Part shown: positions 18,764 to 27,414 of the stretch, piece after piece | How the letters are laid out: every line of letters starts with the position of its first letter | Numbering within the stretch: the stretch's first letter is position 1 | Assembly (NCBI RefSeq): GCF_013359905.1 | Contig: NZ_JABMCC010000121.1 | Location: forward strand, 372,001 to 436,000 | Origin: Paenibacillus taichungensis | GTDB lineage: Bacteria > Bacillota > Bacilli > Paenibacillales > Paenibacillaceae | Reading direction: 5' to 3' | Length of the DNA: 64,000 nt | Notes under the pieces: generated by a model | Database searches by the model: none | The model's input: the letters and a program-made list of their open reading frames with translations, nothing else | What the model was told of the DNA's origin: nothing | Made by a program: the position numbers and the translations under genes

Positions 18764-20563
18764 TTAAGAGGCTGCAGGCAGTTTCAATTGCTGACCTGGA
18801 TAAATCCAGTGTGGATTTTTGATCTTATTCAGCTTTTGCAGAGCTTGCCAAGTGGTACCGTATTGTTTGGAGATGGAATACAAGGAATCTCCGGATTTTA
18901 CAACATGCACTTTGGCTGGAGCTGGTTTGCTTGGCGTCGGTTTCGACGGTGTTTCTGGTTTTGGTGTCTCTGGTTTCGGTGTAGTTGGAGCTGGTGTTTC
19001 CGTTACTGGAGCTTCCGGTTCAACCGCAGGAGCTTTTGCTTCCTTAATTCGACCATCTGTTTTGATATCTACAGCGCCCAGTTTTTGCATGTATTCGATC
19101 AACGCTTCATCCATAGCACCGTACATGCCGGACGTTGTGTATTTTGCAAACATCGTGTACTCATCACCGCCAACAGCAGTGAAATCATTCGTAGCCATGG
19201 TGTACGTTGCTTTTGGATCAAGGGTTTTATCTCCGATCATGACGGAGTGTACACGGCTGCCTTTTGCAGCGGAAGAATCAATGCTGAATGTCATTCCGGA
19301 TACTTGTGGGAATCCGCCACTTGGTTCTGGATAAGATCCTACACCGTTTTCAAGGGCTGCGATTACATCGGAGCCTGTTACTTCAAGCGTTACAACCTGA
19401 TTACCAAAAGGAAGGACAGTAATGATATCACCTTTAGTCACGATACCTTTTTCAATAGAAGAACGAATACCGCCACCGTTGGTGAGTGCGATATCGGCTT
19501 TGCTGACGTCACGGATGGCATCTGCCAGCAGGTCACCCAGGTTCGTTTCACCTGCGCGTACTTGTTCACGTTTGCCGTCCAGCAGAATCGCTGTATTGGC
19601 TACTTCTTCTTTCAGAATGGGTTCTTGTTCTTTCTGAATGGAGTTCACCAATGTGGCAACTTTCTCATTTGGTTTGATGTCTTTTGCTTCCGTTTCATCA
19701 ATCAGTGTAGCTTGTTTTTTCGTTACTTTGCCGCCGTCAACCCACAGGTCGATCACGCCTACAAAGTTTGTATATTCTCCAGCGCTGGCGATCAATGTTC
19801 CGTTATCGGATACAAGTCCATCTTGCAGAACCGTATGGCTATGACCGTCGATAAATACATCAATGCCAGGCACTTCTTTTACAACTTTGAAGCTAGTATC
19901 GGTGCTGGACGCGTCTTGTCCAAGGTGTCCCAATACAACAACAACATCTACTTTGCTGCGAATTTCGTTCACAAGAACTTTGGCTTCCGCAGTTGGGTCT
20001 GTAATATCAAGACCTTCCACATTTTTCGGATTTGTTTTGTACATCGTTTCCGGTGTAGTCAGTGCAATGATACCGATCTTCACGCCGTCTACTTCTTTAA
20101 TGAGGTAAGGCTCGAAGAGACGAGTTCCGTCTTTCTTTTTCACATTGGCACTGAGCATGGGGAAGTTCATCATATCCGCAAGTTCGATGAGGCGCTCGGA
20201 ACCGTAGTTGAATTCGTGGTTACCCGGTACAATCGCCTGATAACCAATTTCGTTCATTACTTTGACAATGCTCTCACCGTTAACGAGTGTAGCAAAGGTT
20301 GTACCATGCACTGCATCTCCGGCATCCAGCAGAAGGGTATTTGGGTTTTCGCTACGGTATTTGTCCGCAATTCCAGCAACTTTGGCGAAACCCATCGCAG
20401 GTGAGGACTCAACTGCGCGTGCGTGCGTGTCATTCGTATGTAGAATAGTAATGTGCTTACCTGTGCCCGGAGTGGTATCCGTTGCAGCAGCGGCAATGCC
20501 TACACTGCCAAACAGCAAACAGAGCGTTAGCATAAGTGAAACATAAGTCTTCCAGATTTTCAT
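18764..20563 (-). CDS. Secreted bifunctional metallophosphatase/5'-nucleotidase with C-terminal LysM
   Basis: This 599-residue protein starts at ATG 20563, with GGGGAGG upstream. Domains in order: a signal peptide (TLCLLFGSVGIAAAA); a calcineurin-type metallophosphatase with HTNDTHAR, DAGDAVHG, GNHEFNYG and GHSH; the 5'-nucleotidase C-terminal domain (NLLADAIRD-type sequence, here LGDLLADAIRD, and TNGGGIRS); a Pro/Thr/Lys linker (about 510-550); and one LysM (VVKSGDSLYSISKQYG). It should hydrolyse extracellular nucleotides while held on peptidoglycan by LysM. It is monocistronic. Confidence 0.93.
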   Translation of the reverse strand: MKIWKTYVSLMLTLCLLFGSVGIAAAATDTTPGTGKHITILHTNDTHARAVESSPAMGFAKVAGIADKYRSENPNTLLLDAGDAVHGTTFATLVNGESIVKVMNEIGYQAIVPGNHEFNYGSERLIELADMMNFPMLSANVKKKDGTRLFEPYLIKEVDGVKIGIIALTTPETMYKTNPKNVEGLDITDPTAEAKVLVNEIRSKVDVVVVLGHLGQDASSTDTSFKVVKEVPGIDVFIDGHSHTVLQDGLVSDNGTLIASAGEYTNFVGVIDLWVDGGKVTKKQATLIDETEAKDIKPNEKVATLVNSIQKEQEPILKEEVANTAILLDGKREQVRAGETNLGDLLADAIRDVSKADIALTNGGGIRSSIEKGIVTKGDIITVLPFGNQVVTLEVTGSDVIAALENGVGSYPEPSGGFPQVSGMTFSIDSSAAKGSRVHSVMIGDKTLDPKATYTMATNDFTAVGGDEYTMFAKYTTSGMYGAMDEALIEYMQKLGAVDIKTDGRIKEAKAPAVEPEAPVTETPAPTTPKPETPKPETPSKPTPSKPAPAKVHVVKSGDSLYSISKQYGTTWQALQKLNKIKNPHWIYPGQQLKLPAAS

Positions 20564-20733
20564 ATAAATCAGTAACCTCCCCAAAATAATAATCTACGTG
20601 AGCGTTTACACAACTCATGTTGTATTTTACCAGACTACTATTAGGAAATCTCGCTATTCACGTAAAAATAGGTAACCTGAAAGTGACATCTGATTTTTAA
20701 AGTGGAAGATGAAGAGAGAATTTTGCTTCAAAG

Positions 20734-20745
20734 GAACGTATGTTC
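20734..20745. promoter_or_regulatory. Possible LexA-like site
   Basis: GAACGTATGTTC keeps the GAAC-N4-GTTC core. The flanks are G and T rather than C and G. It lies between immA and the 5'-nucleotidase gene, both minus strand, and about 170 bp ahead of the latter. A single match of this size could be chance. Confidence 0.3.
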
Positions 20746-20754
20746 TTAAAAAGA

Positions 20755-21162
20755 CTAAAAAAAATGCTGCACTTCACGTGGCAGTCCAGTACGCAAACAA
20801 AATTTCTCCAGTGATTCATCCGGCTCTGGCATCACCCCTGAAGTTAGAAGCTGTATGGCAAAACGATTGGCCTGTCTTTCCAGCTTGCCCGGGGCAAAAT
20901 AGGAGTGTTCCTCCAGAAAGAAGCGGTTTATGCCTTTGTGCAATCGGTCATGTCCAAGTTCATGGGCACACACGAAACGCTGCCATTCCGGCGGTAAATC
21001 ATTGTGAATGACGATAAATCTGCGACGGAGCTTTCGGAAATACAGTCCTTTGGTAGACTTGCCCAGATTGGTGAACCGGATCTGTATTCCAATGGCTCTG
21101 GCAATGCTGAAAGGGCAGTTGGTCCGGTGTTTTCGAATCAGCTTTGTTACAATGTCATCCAT
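20755..21162 (-). CDS. immA: ImmA/IrrE family metallo-endopeptidase (anti-repressor protease)
   Basis: This 135-residue zinc protease has HELGH at residues 67-71 and a downstream Glu in ERQANRFAIQLL, typical of ImmA/IrrE. In ICEBs1 and related elements ImmA cuts the ImmR repressor after DNA damage; PBSX XkdA belongs to the same family. It lies directly downstream of an ImmR-like gene, the usual pairing. Its likely target is that repressor. Confidence 0.9.
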   Translation of the reverse strand: MDDIVTKLIRKHRTNCPFSIARAIGIQIRFTNLGKSTKGLYFRKLRRRFIVIHNDLPPEWQRFVCAHELGHDRLHKGINRFFLEEHSYFAPGKLERQANRFAIQLLTSGVMPEPDESLEKFCLRTGLPREVQHFF

Positions 21163-21204
21163 ATCATCTCACCTGCTGCTTTAGTTTGTTCAGCTTGAAA
21201 TGCT

Positions 21205-21648
21205 TCATGGGCGCTCGTCCGGATCGTTCGTTTTTTTGCGTTTGTTCATCTGTTTGGCTTCCCAGAACAGACCTGTCAGGACATCCTTGATTCGTTTCTT
21301 ATCCTCATTATCCAGCGGGATGCCGTCAAACATCAGATCATCCTCGTCCTCGAGCATCTTTTTGAAGTCTCGACGGTCCTTGTAAGTTGCCCATTCTGGA
21401 GCGTCATGGAGCTGACTTTCTGTATTTCCGTTTTCCAGATATCCGGCCTGTTTCATCATATCCGCGTAGGGAACCGAGAGTGCATCGGAGATTTTGCGGA
21501 TGGTAGCGGGCTTGGGAACTCCGCGAACCCCATTCTCAATGCGTGAAATTTGCGAGTTGCTGATTCCTGCTGCTTCGGCGAGCTGATTGATGCTGTATCC
21601 CTGTTGCTCGCGCAGTTGTTTCAGATAAGGACCAAAAGCGTGCTCCAC
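21205..21648 (-). CDS. immR: XRE-family repressor, ImmR-like
   Basis: This 147-residue protein has an N-terminal Cro/CI helix-turn-helix (LRQQGYSINQLAEAAG-type sequence; here SINQLAEAAGISNSQISRIE) and an acidic C-terminal region. GTG at 21648 is preceded by AAAGGAGTGG. It is paired with an ImmA protease gene 42 bp downstream and is divergent from an ArpU-like gene. That arrangement is typical of phage and ICE control regions. Confidence 0.88.
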   Translation of the reverse strand: MEHAFGPYLKQLREQQGYSINQLAEAAGISNSQISRIENGVRGVPKPATIRKISDALSVPYADMMKQAGYLENGNTESQLHDAPEWATYKDRRDFKKMLEDEDDLMFDGIPLDNEDKKRIKDVLTGLFWEAKQMNKRKKTNDPDERP

Positions 21649-21716
21649 AATTCATGCCACTCCTTTAATTCGTACAAGTGCTTGAATTATATATTAAGAG
21701 AACTTGTCTCACACGA

Positions 21717-21848
21717 GTCACTCCGATGGCAGAACAACCTTCCGATCACTGTTATCCCCAGATTTCTTTGATTCCCTTCTCAAAAGGGAGAAATCCGGTG
21801 ATAAAGGTGAACGCTACGCTTCTCCAGGTTTTTTCTACCCTCTCCGTA
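21717..21848 (-). repeat. Interspersed structured element, copy A
   Basis: On the minus strand it reads CGGAGAGGGTAGAA ... AACCTGGAGAAGCG ... ATCACCGGATTT, an inner hairpin CCCTT/AAGGG, AAATCTGGGGATAACAG, GATCGGAAGGTTGTTCTG and CCATCGGAGTG. The central stem is about 12 pairs. It lies in the upstream region of the ImmR-like gene. It is nearly identical over its length to the copy at 44308-44460. Confidence 0.85.
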
Positions 21849-22402
21849 GACGTGCAAATCTACCATTCAATCTTAAGATATAAAAATCAAATGACTTATA
21901 CGAGGATCTTTAATTATCTGTACTATATCGTATATATACCATTAGGTAAAGGGATATGAAACAATTATGCCAAAAGGTAAAGGAAATGAGAGCGTGGGTT
22001 TTATTTTATAGTTAAAACGACCCAAAATGAAGGTTTACGCCGATCCCCAGAAAGTGGTATCCTCAAATAGAAATACGAACAAAATACGAACAAAATGTAA
22101 AGTTGAGACAAGTTGGATGATGAGGAAAATGATTATTCTTGCTTCATAGCTGACTTTAATTGATTCCAAAAGGCAACAGAAAAAAGTTGAATAATGCCGT
22201 TACTATTTCAGAGAACTGGATAACTCTAATAAAAGGAGTATTTTGTATTCATCCAGAGAGCGATTCAAATCAGCAATAGGTAGATCGAAAAGCTTCTATT
22301 CGTCTATCTATTGTACCCGTAAGCGACTGGAACCGAATAATACAAAATACCAAAAATGAGATGAATGCGAGTTTAACTGACCCTTTAAGGAGGAGAATGA
22401 AT
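21849..22402. other. Control region between divergent immR and arpU-like genes
   Basis: No gene was seen. The stretch is AT-rich and contains a tandem pair of the 11-mer TACGAACAAAA at 22074-22095. It presumably holds the promoters and operators of both neighbours. Confidence 0.5.
22074..22095. promoter_or_regulatory. Tandem 11-bp repeat, candidate repressor operator
   Basis: TACGAACAAAA occurs twice in immediate succession, so identical faces repeat about once per helical turn. It lies in the divergent region between the ImmR-like and ArpU-like genes. Binding by ImmR is an inference from position. Confidence 0.4.
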
Positions 22403-22885
22403 ATGGAACTGATGCTGCCCGAATTGGACCGACGCAAAACACAGACTGCTGTTGAAGCCGCGCTGGAAAAATACCGGATTTATAAAACGATTGCTTTTGA
22501 AGAACGAGAGGTAATGGTGACGGCGAGTTACACAGAGCGTTTCCATGGTGCAACGAATGTGACCGGGGATTCCACTGCCAGAACGGCAATCTATAATGTG
22601 GATGTGCAGCGAGCACGTCAGGCGTACTGCGATACGATTGATTTTGTGGTATCTCGACTGAGCGAGAAGGAACGTGTACTTGTCAGAGAACGTTATCTGA
22701 AGGATGACGATGTATTTGACTATAAAGTGTATAACCATGTGTTTGACCCGCCTGTCAGCAAGGATACGTATACGAAGATCCGGACACGTGCTTTCTATAA
22801 AATGGCGCTGGCTCTGTCAGATCGGGGTCTCATTAATATGGAGCCTTTATCTGCATCTCGTAAAGAGCGACAGAAGCTGGGCTAG
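22403..22885 (+). CDS. ArpU-family phage late-gene transcriptional regulator (Xpf-like role)
   Basis: AAGGAGG stands nine bases before ATG 22403. The 160-residue protein has the ArpU-family layout: an N-terminal helical region, a middle SEKERVLVRERYLKDD segment like sigma region 4, and a C-terminal SKDTYTKIRTRAFYKMALAL helix-turn-helix. Family members control late or lysis genes of Firmicute phages; PBSX uses Xpf in a like position. No structural phage genes are adjacent. The nearest are the tail genes 9 kb downstream. Confidence 0.8.
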   Translation: MELMLPELDRRKTQTAVEAALEKYRIYKTIAFEEREVMVTASYTERFHGATNVTGDSTARTAIYNVDVQRARQAYCDTIDFVVSRLSEKERVLVRERYLKDDDVFDYKVYNHVFDPPVSKDTYTKIRTRAFYKMALALSDRGLINMEPLSASRKERQKLG

Positions 22886-22980
22886 AGGTGAAGCTAGAAG
22901 TTCATCCTTTTATATCCTTCGCTGATTGTATACAATAATTGAAAACAACACTAAGGATCAGTCAAAGGAGAGGAATCCGC

Positions 22981-24651
22981 ATGACGGAACAAGCCGGAAT
23001 GCAGGAGATGTACACACTGAAGACGATCGCGGAAACCCTCAACACATCCAACGACCTGAATCTGATGCTGGATACGGTACTCGGTAAATTGTTGGAACTG
23101 ACGGGATTGACTACGGGCTGGGTGTTCCTGATCAATAATCAGGGAGAGTACTCCTGTATTGCTGATTACAGTCTGCCTCCTGCTCTGCTGCATCATGATA
23201 AGGAGCCGATGCGCTGTGGGTCTTGCTGGTGCGTGAATCGCTTCCGGGACGAGAGATTGGATAATGCCGTCAATATCATTAATTGCAAACGCCTGGAGGA
23301 TGCCGTCGATCATCAATGGGGAGATACCCGTGACATCACCCATCATGCAACGGTTCCGCTCCGCTCGGGGGAGAAGATGCTGGGACTGCTGAATGTTGCG
23401 GCACCAGGAAAAGAGCATTTTAGTGATAGTGAGCTGGCGCTTTTGCAGGCTGTAGCTTATCAGATAGGTAGTGCAATGGAGCGGATGAGATTATATAGCG
23501 CAGAGCAAAGGCGAGCGGATCTGTATGTCAGGCTGGGGGAGTTCAGCCGATCGCTGGGCGTGACGGTCAACGATTGCAACAGTGGAGACGATATGGCCAA
23601 GACGGTTGTAAAGCTGCTGGGACATCATTATGACTGGCCATTTGCCACACTGTTATCCCAGAAGAATGGAAGCTTTATGGTACAGGCCGCTCATGCTCAT
23701 GGCAGGTCCGAACTGATGACACTATCTGGGCTCTCTCCAGAGGTGGAGAATCGCATGCATCGTGTGATTGATTCTCATCGGGCTATGGTATTGTCGGCAA
23801 CGGATATTCGAGATATTTCTGCCATTTGCAATACCCGACTTCCTATGTCCGTTTTGGCTTCGGGCTTGGCTGCACCCATCCCATTAAGTTCTCCTGGCGA
23901 AACGGCAGTACTGGTGGTTGGATTGGGTTCGGCCAATGACTTCCTTCAGGCAGATCGTGAGGTTTTCGATGCACTCGCTGAACATATTACAGCCTCGTGG
24001 GAGAGTCTGAGACTTGTATACAAACGCCGGGAATTAACCCGACTGGAGGAACGAAACCGACTAGCTCGAGATTTGCATGATTCGGTGAACCAAATTTTGT
24101 TCTCCCTGTCCCTGACAGCCAAAGGGGCGGAGAGCATGTTATCCGGATCACAACAGCTGCATCCGGCTGCGGAAGCGATGAAGGATATACGTTCCTTGTC
24201 ACAGGAAGCATTGAAGGAAATGCGTGCCTTGATTATGCAACTTCGTCCGGCGGGGTTGGAGTCTGGACTGATCAGTGCCTTGCAGGAATATGGTACAGGA
24301 CAGGGATTGCAGGTCGTTGTACATCGGACGGGTATGCGCTCCTTGCCTCAAAGTATCGAGGAAGGCTTATGGCGTATTGGACAGGAAGCGCTCAATAATG
24401 TACGTAAACATGCGGGAGTCCCTTCCGCTGAAATATCCCTCCAGCTAAGCGATCAGGAAGCGGTCTTAATCGTTACAGATCGTGGGAAAGGTGGAGCCAA
24501 AAGGCGTGAGGCCTTGCCTGCCAGTTCACTTGGTCTGTCCATCATGAGAGAACGAGCCCAGTCATTGGGCGGCAGACTTGAACTTGTGAGTTCATCCCGT
24601 AAGGGAACATCGGTAACGGTCGTCATTCCACTTCCGTCCGAATCTGTATAA
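22981..24651 (+). CDS. NarL-type sensor histidine kinase with two GAF-like domains
   Basis: AAAGGAGAGG precedes ATG 22981. The 556-residue kinase has an N-terminal GAF domain (about 15-175) containing the cysteine-rich MRCGSCWCVNRF, a second GAF-like region (about 185-345), a HisKA_3 dimerisation domain with phospho-acceptor His366 in RDLHDSVNQ, and a C-terminal ATPase domain with NNVRKHAG and LGLSIMRERA. No membrane segment was seen, so it is likely cytosolic. The cysteines may bind a metal or sense redox, which is inference. It is co-transcribed with the response regulator. Confidence 0.9.
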   Translation: MTEQAGMQEMYTLKTIAETLNTSNDLNLMLDTVLGKLLELTGLTTGWVFLINNQGEYSCIADYSLPPALLHHDKEPMRCGSCWCVNRFRDERLDNAVNIINCKRLEDAVDHQWGDTRDITHHATVPLRSGEKMLGLLNVAAPGKEHFSDSELALLQAVAYQIGSAMERMRLYSAEQRRADLYVRLGEFSRSLGVTVNDCNSGDDMAKTVVKLLGHHYDWPFATLLSQKNGSFMVQAAHAHGRSELMTLSGLSPEVENRMHRVIDSHRAMVLSATDIRDISAICNTRLPMSVLASGLAAPIPLSSPGETAVLVVGLGSANDFLQADREVFDALAEHITASWESLRLVYKRRELTRLEERNRLARDLHDSVNQILFSLSLTAKGAESMLSGSQQLHPAAEAMKDIRSLSQEALKEMRALIMQLRPAGLESGLISALQEYGTGQGLQVVVHRTGMRSLPQSIEEGLWRIGQEALNNVRKHAGVPSAEISLQLSDQEAVLIVTDRGKGGAKRREALPASSLGLSIMRERAQSLGGRLELVSSSRKGTSVTVVIPLPSESV

Positions 24652-24669
24652 AATCAGGGGGAAGAAGAC

Positions 24670-25392
24670 ATGCCGATTACGATTTTACTCGCGGACGATC
24701 ATGCAATGGTGAGGCGTGGGTTGCACGTTTTTTTGTCCACACAGCCAGATATGGAAGTCGTCGGAGAAGCCTCGAACGGACAGGAAGCACTGGAACAGGC
24801 AGAACAGCTGCACCCGGATGTGGTATTAATGGATCTGCATATGCCAGTGCTTGATGGGATTGAGACGGCGAGAAGGCTTCGTGCGATCTTGCCTGGAATC
24901 CGTATCATCGTGCTTACGTCCTTCTCGGATCAGGATCATGTCGTACCAGCCGTACGCGCTGGGGTGAAGGGATATTTGCTGAAAGATATTGAGCCAGAGG
25001 ATCTTGCCGTTGCTATCCGTAATGTGCATGCAGGTCAGGTTGAGCTTCATCCTGCAGCAGCAGGACAATTAATGCATGTGCTGGCTTCATCTGAACTGTC
25101 GATGAATGAAGCGCATGTGCATGCAAATCCGCATACGTCTACTCGGCTTCCGGAGCAGGAGCGGGTTGGGCTGGGAAAAGAAACTTCTCATGGCCCGGAC
25201 ATGCTCACCCGTCGGGAACGAGAGGTTCTGGGGCTGATCGCACAAGGATTGAGTAATAAAGAGATCGCCATCAAACTAATCATTACCGAGAAAACGGTGA
25301 AAACCCATGTCAGTCATCTGTTGGACAAATTGGGACTGGCAGACCGCACGCAAGCTGCGCTTCACGCCGTAAGAAATGGTTGGGTCGTCTGA
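24670..25392 (+). CDS. NarL/FixJ-family response regulator
   Basis: This 240-residue regulator has a receiver domain with Asp9-Asp10, phospho-acceptor Asp55 (VVLMDLHMP) and a LuxR-type helix-turn-helix (LTRREREVLGLIAQGLSNKEIA) near residues 178-235. The linker between them is longer than usual, about 45 residues and rich in Gly, His and Glu. It lies 18 bp after the kinase gene and is followed by a terminator. Confidence 0.93.
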   Translation: MPITILLADDHAMVRRGLHVFLSTQPDMEVVGEASNGQEALEQAEQLHPDVVLMDLHMPVLDGIETARRLRAILPGIRIIVLTSFSDQDHVVPAVRAGVKGYLLKDIEPEDLAVAIRNVHAGQVELHPAAAGQLMHVLASSELSMNEAHVHANPHTSTRLPEQERVGLGKETSHGPDMLTRREREVLGLIAQGLSNKEIAIKLIITEKTVKTHVSHLLDKLGLADRTQAALHAVRNGWVV

Positions 25393-25428
25393 TCCAGCTT
25401 CCAATATTCTCAGACTAAAGTCGTAGAA

Positions 25429-25454
25429 ACTCAACCCAAAGGTTGAGTTTTTTT
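25429..25454 (+). terminator. Intrinsic terminator of the two-component operon
   Basis: ACTCAACC-caaa-GGTTGAGT is followed by a T7 run. Confidence 0.88.
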
Positions 25455-25574
25455 GTGCTGCAAGTTAAGTCTATCTGCTGACGATTCCGAGGTAGAAGCA
25501 AGGTAAGATGAGAGTAGAGAAAGTTGAATCGAAGAGATGGAATGTTTTTATAAAATCGAAGGAGAGTGACATAG

Positions 25575-26150
25575 ATGAATATTATCATTTTGGCAGGCAG
25601 TAATCGGAAAAATGCAACCAGTACACGTTTAGGGGAATATGCCGCGGAGGTAATCAGCGGTCAGGGGCATGAAGCCAGCTTGTTCGATTTATATCAGACA
25701 CCGCTCCCATTCTATGCACCGGATGAAAAACAGAATGAAGATCAGAATCTGTCTGACCTGAGCACACGTATGCTCGCAGCAGATGCCATTATTCTGTCTA
25801 CGCCAGAGTATCACGGCAGTATCAGCGGTGTACTCAAAAATGCATTGGATCACCTGAGCCAGGCTCATTTCAGTGGTAAACCGGTATTGTCCATCAGCTC
25901 AGCAGGAGGTGCGGTGGGCGTAAGTTCGCTTTTGCAGCTGCAGGCAATTATTCGTAATTTGCACGGTATTAACGCGCAGGAGTGGATTTCCATTGGTGGT
26001 GCACAGCGCAGAAGATTTGAAGCAACGTTTGACGGATACGAAGAATTTGAAGGCAGTCAGGACATTGAGGATCGGATCAAACGCGTGATTGGTTCATTTT
26101 TGCACCTTGCCGAGACGTTAACTGCAGTACGGAAGCCGTCCGGGAGTTAA
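25575..26150 (+). CDS. NADPH-dependent FMN reductase / azoreductase-like flavoprotein
   Basis: This 191-residue flavodoxin-like protein has the phosphate-binding loop LAGSNRKNATST, the isoalloxazine-contact STPEYHGSISGVLKNALDH and a following SSAGGAVG. The family (NADPH_FMN_red, YhdA/YieF type) reduces flavins, quinones or azo compounds. AAGGAGAG precedes the ATG. Two VOC-fold genes follow closely, so the three may be one unit for small-molecule detoxification. Confidence 0.9.
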   Translation: MNIIILAGSNRKNATSTRLGEYAAEVISGQGHEASLFDLYQTPLPFYAPDEKQNEDQNLSDLSTRMLAADAIILSTPEYHGSISGVLKNALDHLSQAHFSGKPVLSISSAGGAVGVSSLLQLQAIIRNLHGINAQEWISIGGAQRRRFEATFDGYEEFEGSQDIEDRIKRVIGSFLHLAETLTAVRKPSGS

Positions 26151-26168
26151 GAGAAAGAGGTTTTCATC

Positions 26169-26639
26169 ATGATTAAAGGCATATTTGAGACTCATCTGAA
26201 CGTAACGGATCTGGAGAGATCCCATCATTTTTATGAACAGATCATTGGATTGCAGCATGCTTATGGGCAGAAGGAACGTGGGAACTCCTTTTACTGGATT
26301 GGCGGTGAAGGCAACGCGATGCTCGGACTATGGCAAAAGGACCCTTCCGAGGTGCAGCGACAGCATTTTGCTTTTCAGGTATCGTTGGAGGACATGAAGC
26401 AAGCTGTCACTTACCTGGAGGATAAAGGAATCAAGACGCGTAACTTCTTGGATGATGATATTGGCGAGTTGTATGTATTTGGATGGATGCCGGCTGTGTC
26501 CGTGTATTTTACCGATCCGGATGGTCATTCCCTGGAATTCATATCGATGCTCCCGGATGAAGCGAAGCCGGAACTCGGCATGGTGCCATGGAGTGAGTGG
26601 GAGAAGATGCACGGTCGGGTGAAGGAGGACACAGCATGA
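26169..26639 (+). CDS. VOC-family (glyoxalase/bleomycin-resistance-like) protein
   Basis: This 156-residue protein starts with the VOC strand IFETHLNVTDLERSHHFYEQ and has paired beta-alpha-beta units. The metal ligand pattern fits His near residue 8, a central His in RQHFAFQV and Glu in GHSLEFISM. The substrate is unknown. It overlaps the next VOC gene by ATGA. Confidence 0.85.
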   Translation: MIKGIFETHLNVTDLERSHHFYEQIIGLQHAYGQKERGNSFYWIGGEGNAMLGLWQKDPSEVQRQHFAFQVSLEDMKQAVTYLEDKGIKTRNFLDDDIGELYVFGWMPAVSVYFTDPDGHSLEFISMLPDEAKPELGMVPWSEWEKMHGRVKEDTA

Positions 26640-27271
26640 TTTTTGAAGAGGTCAAATTATATACAGCACCATTGGAAGACATCAAGCACTTTTATATCAA
26701 TGCTCTGGGGTTGAACGTGGCTGAAGAGTCCGAGCATTCCTTTACGCTACAGATTGGTTTAACGAAAATGATATTCATGCGTAGTGAAGCGGATCAGAAT
26801 CCGTTTTACCACTTCGCCTGGATGATTCCAGCGAATCGTTTTCAGGAGGCCAAAGCATGGGCAGCGGCACGTGTCCATCTAAGCAGGCATGAAGGTGAGG
26901 ATGAGACCTATTCAACCAATTGGAACTCGAATTCGCTCTATTTCGAAGATCCTGTCGGTAACATTCTGGAGCTGATTGCTCATCATACCGTTCATAACGA
27001 GAGTGACCACGCCTTTTCGGAGAAGGATCTGCTGCAGGTGTGTGAGGTGGGACTTGTCACGGAAGATGTGCTTTCTGCGGTAGATGAACTAGAGCAGATG
27101 GGATTGAAACGATGGAGAGCGATTAGCGATACATTTGCCCCTGTTGGGGATGTGAACGGTCTGTTTATTGTGGTGAAGAAGGAGCGAACCTGGTTCTTTT
27201 CCGAGCAAAAAGCAAACATATATCCACTGGAAGTGTCCATTCGTGATGTTGGGAGACTTCGAATCGGCTAA
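26636..27271 (+). CDS. Second VOC-family protein
   Basis: The ATG overlaps the previous stop as ATGA, so this start is preferred over an in-frame GTG upstream. The 211-residue protein begins EVKLYTAPLEDIKHFYI, has FYHFAWMIP and EDPVGNILELIAH in the first VOC module, and a shorter second module at about 120-200. It may be a two-module VOC protein. The reaction is unknown; coupling suggests a joint role with its neighbour. Confidence 0.8.
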   Translation: MIFEEVKLYTAPLEDIKHFYINALGLNVAEESEHSFTLQIGLTKMIFMRSEADQNPFYHFAWMIPANRFQEAKAWAAARVHLSRHEGEDETYSTNWNSNSLYFEDPVGNILELIAHHTVHNESDHAFSEKDLLQVCEVGLVTEDVLSAVDELEQMGLKRWRAISDTFAPVGDVNGLFIVVKKERTWFFSEQKANIYPLEVSIRDVGRLRIG

Positions 27272-27414
27272 AATGCGCGGAATAGCAGGTAAAACGGTCA
27301 TATGTGCACCATTTGAATCATCTTATAGAAGTAAACGCTTTAAAGGAGTGTTTTGCTAAAAAACTGTTGCTGGTCGTGTGTGTATCAGGGTTCGCATCGA
27401 TGAAGGGTGGTGGC

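Noticed and set aside
18707..20404. 565-codon plus-strand ORF opposite the 5'-nucleotidase gene
   Set aside because: It is an antisense shadow: rich in Cys, Phe and Trp, without a domain, while the minus strand encodes a clear secreted nucleotidase.
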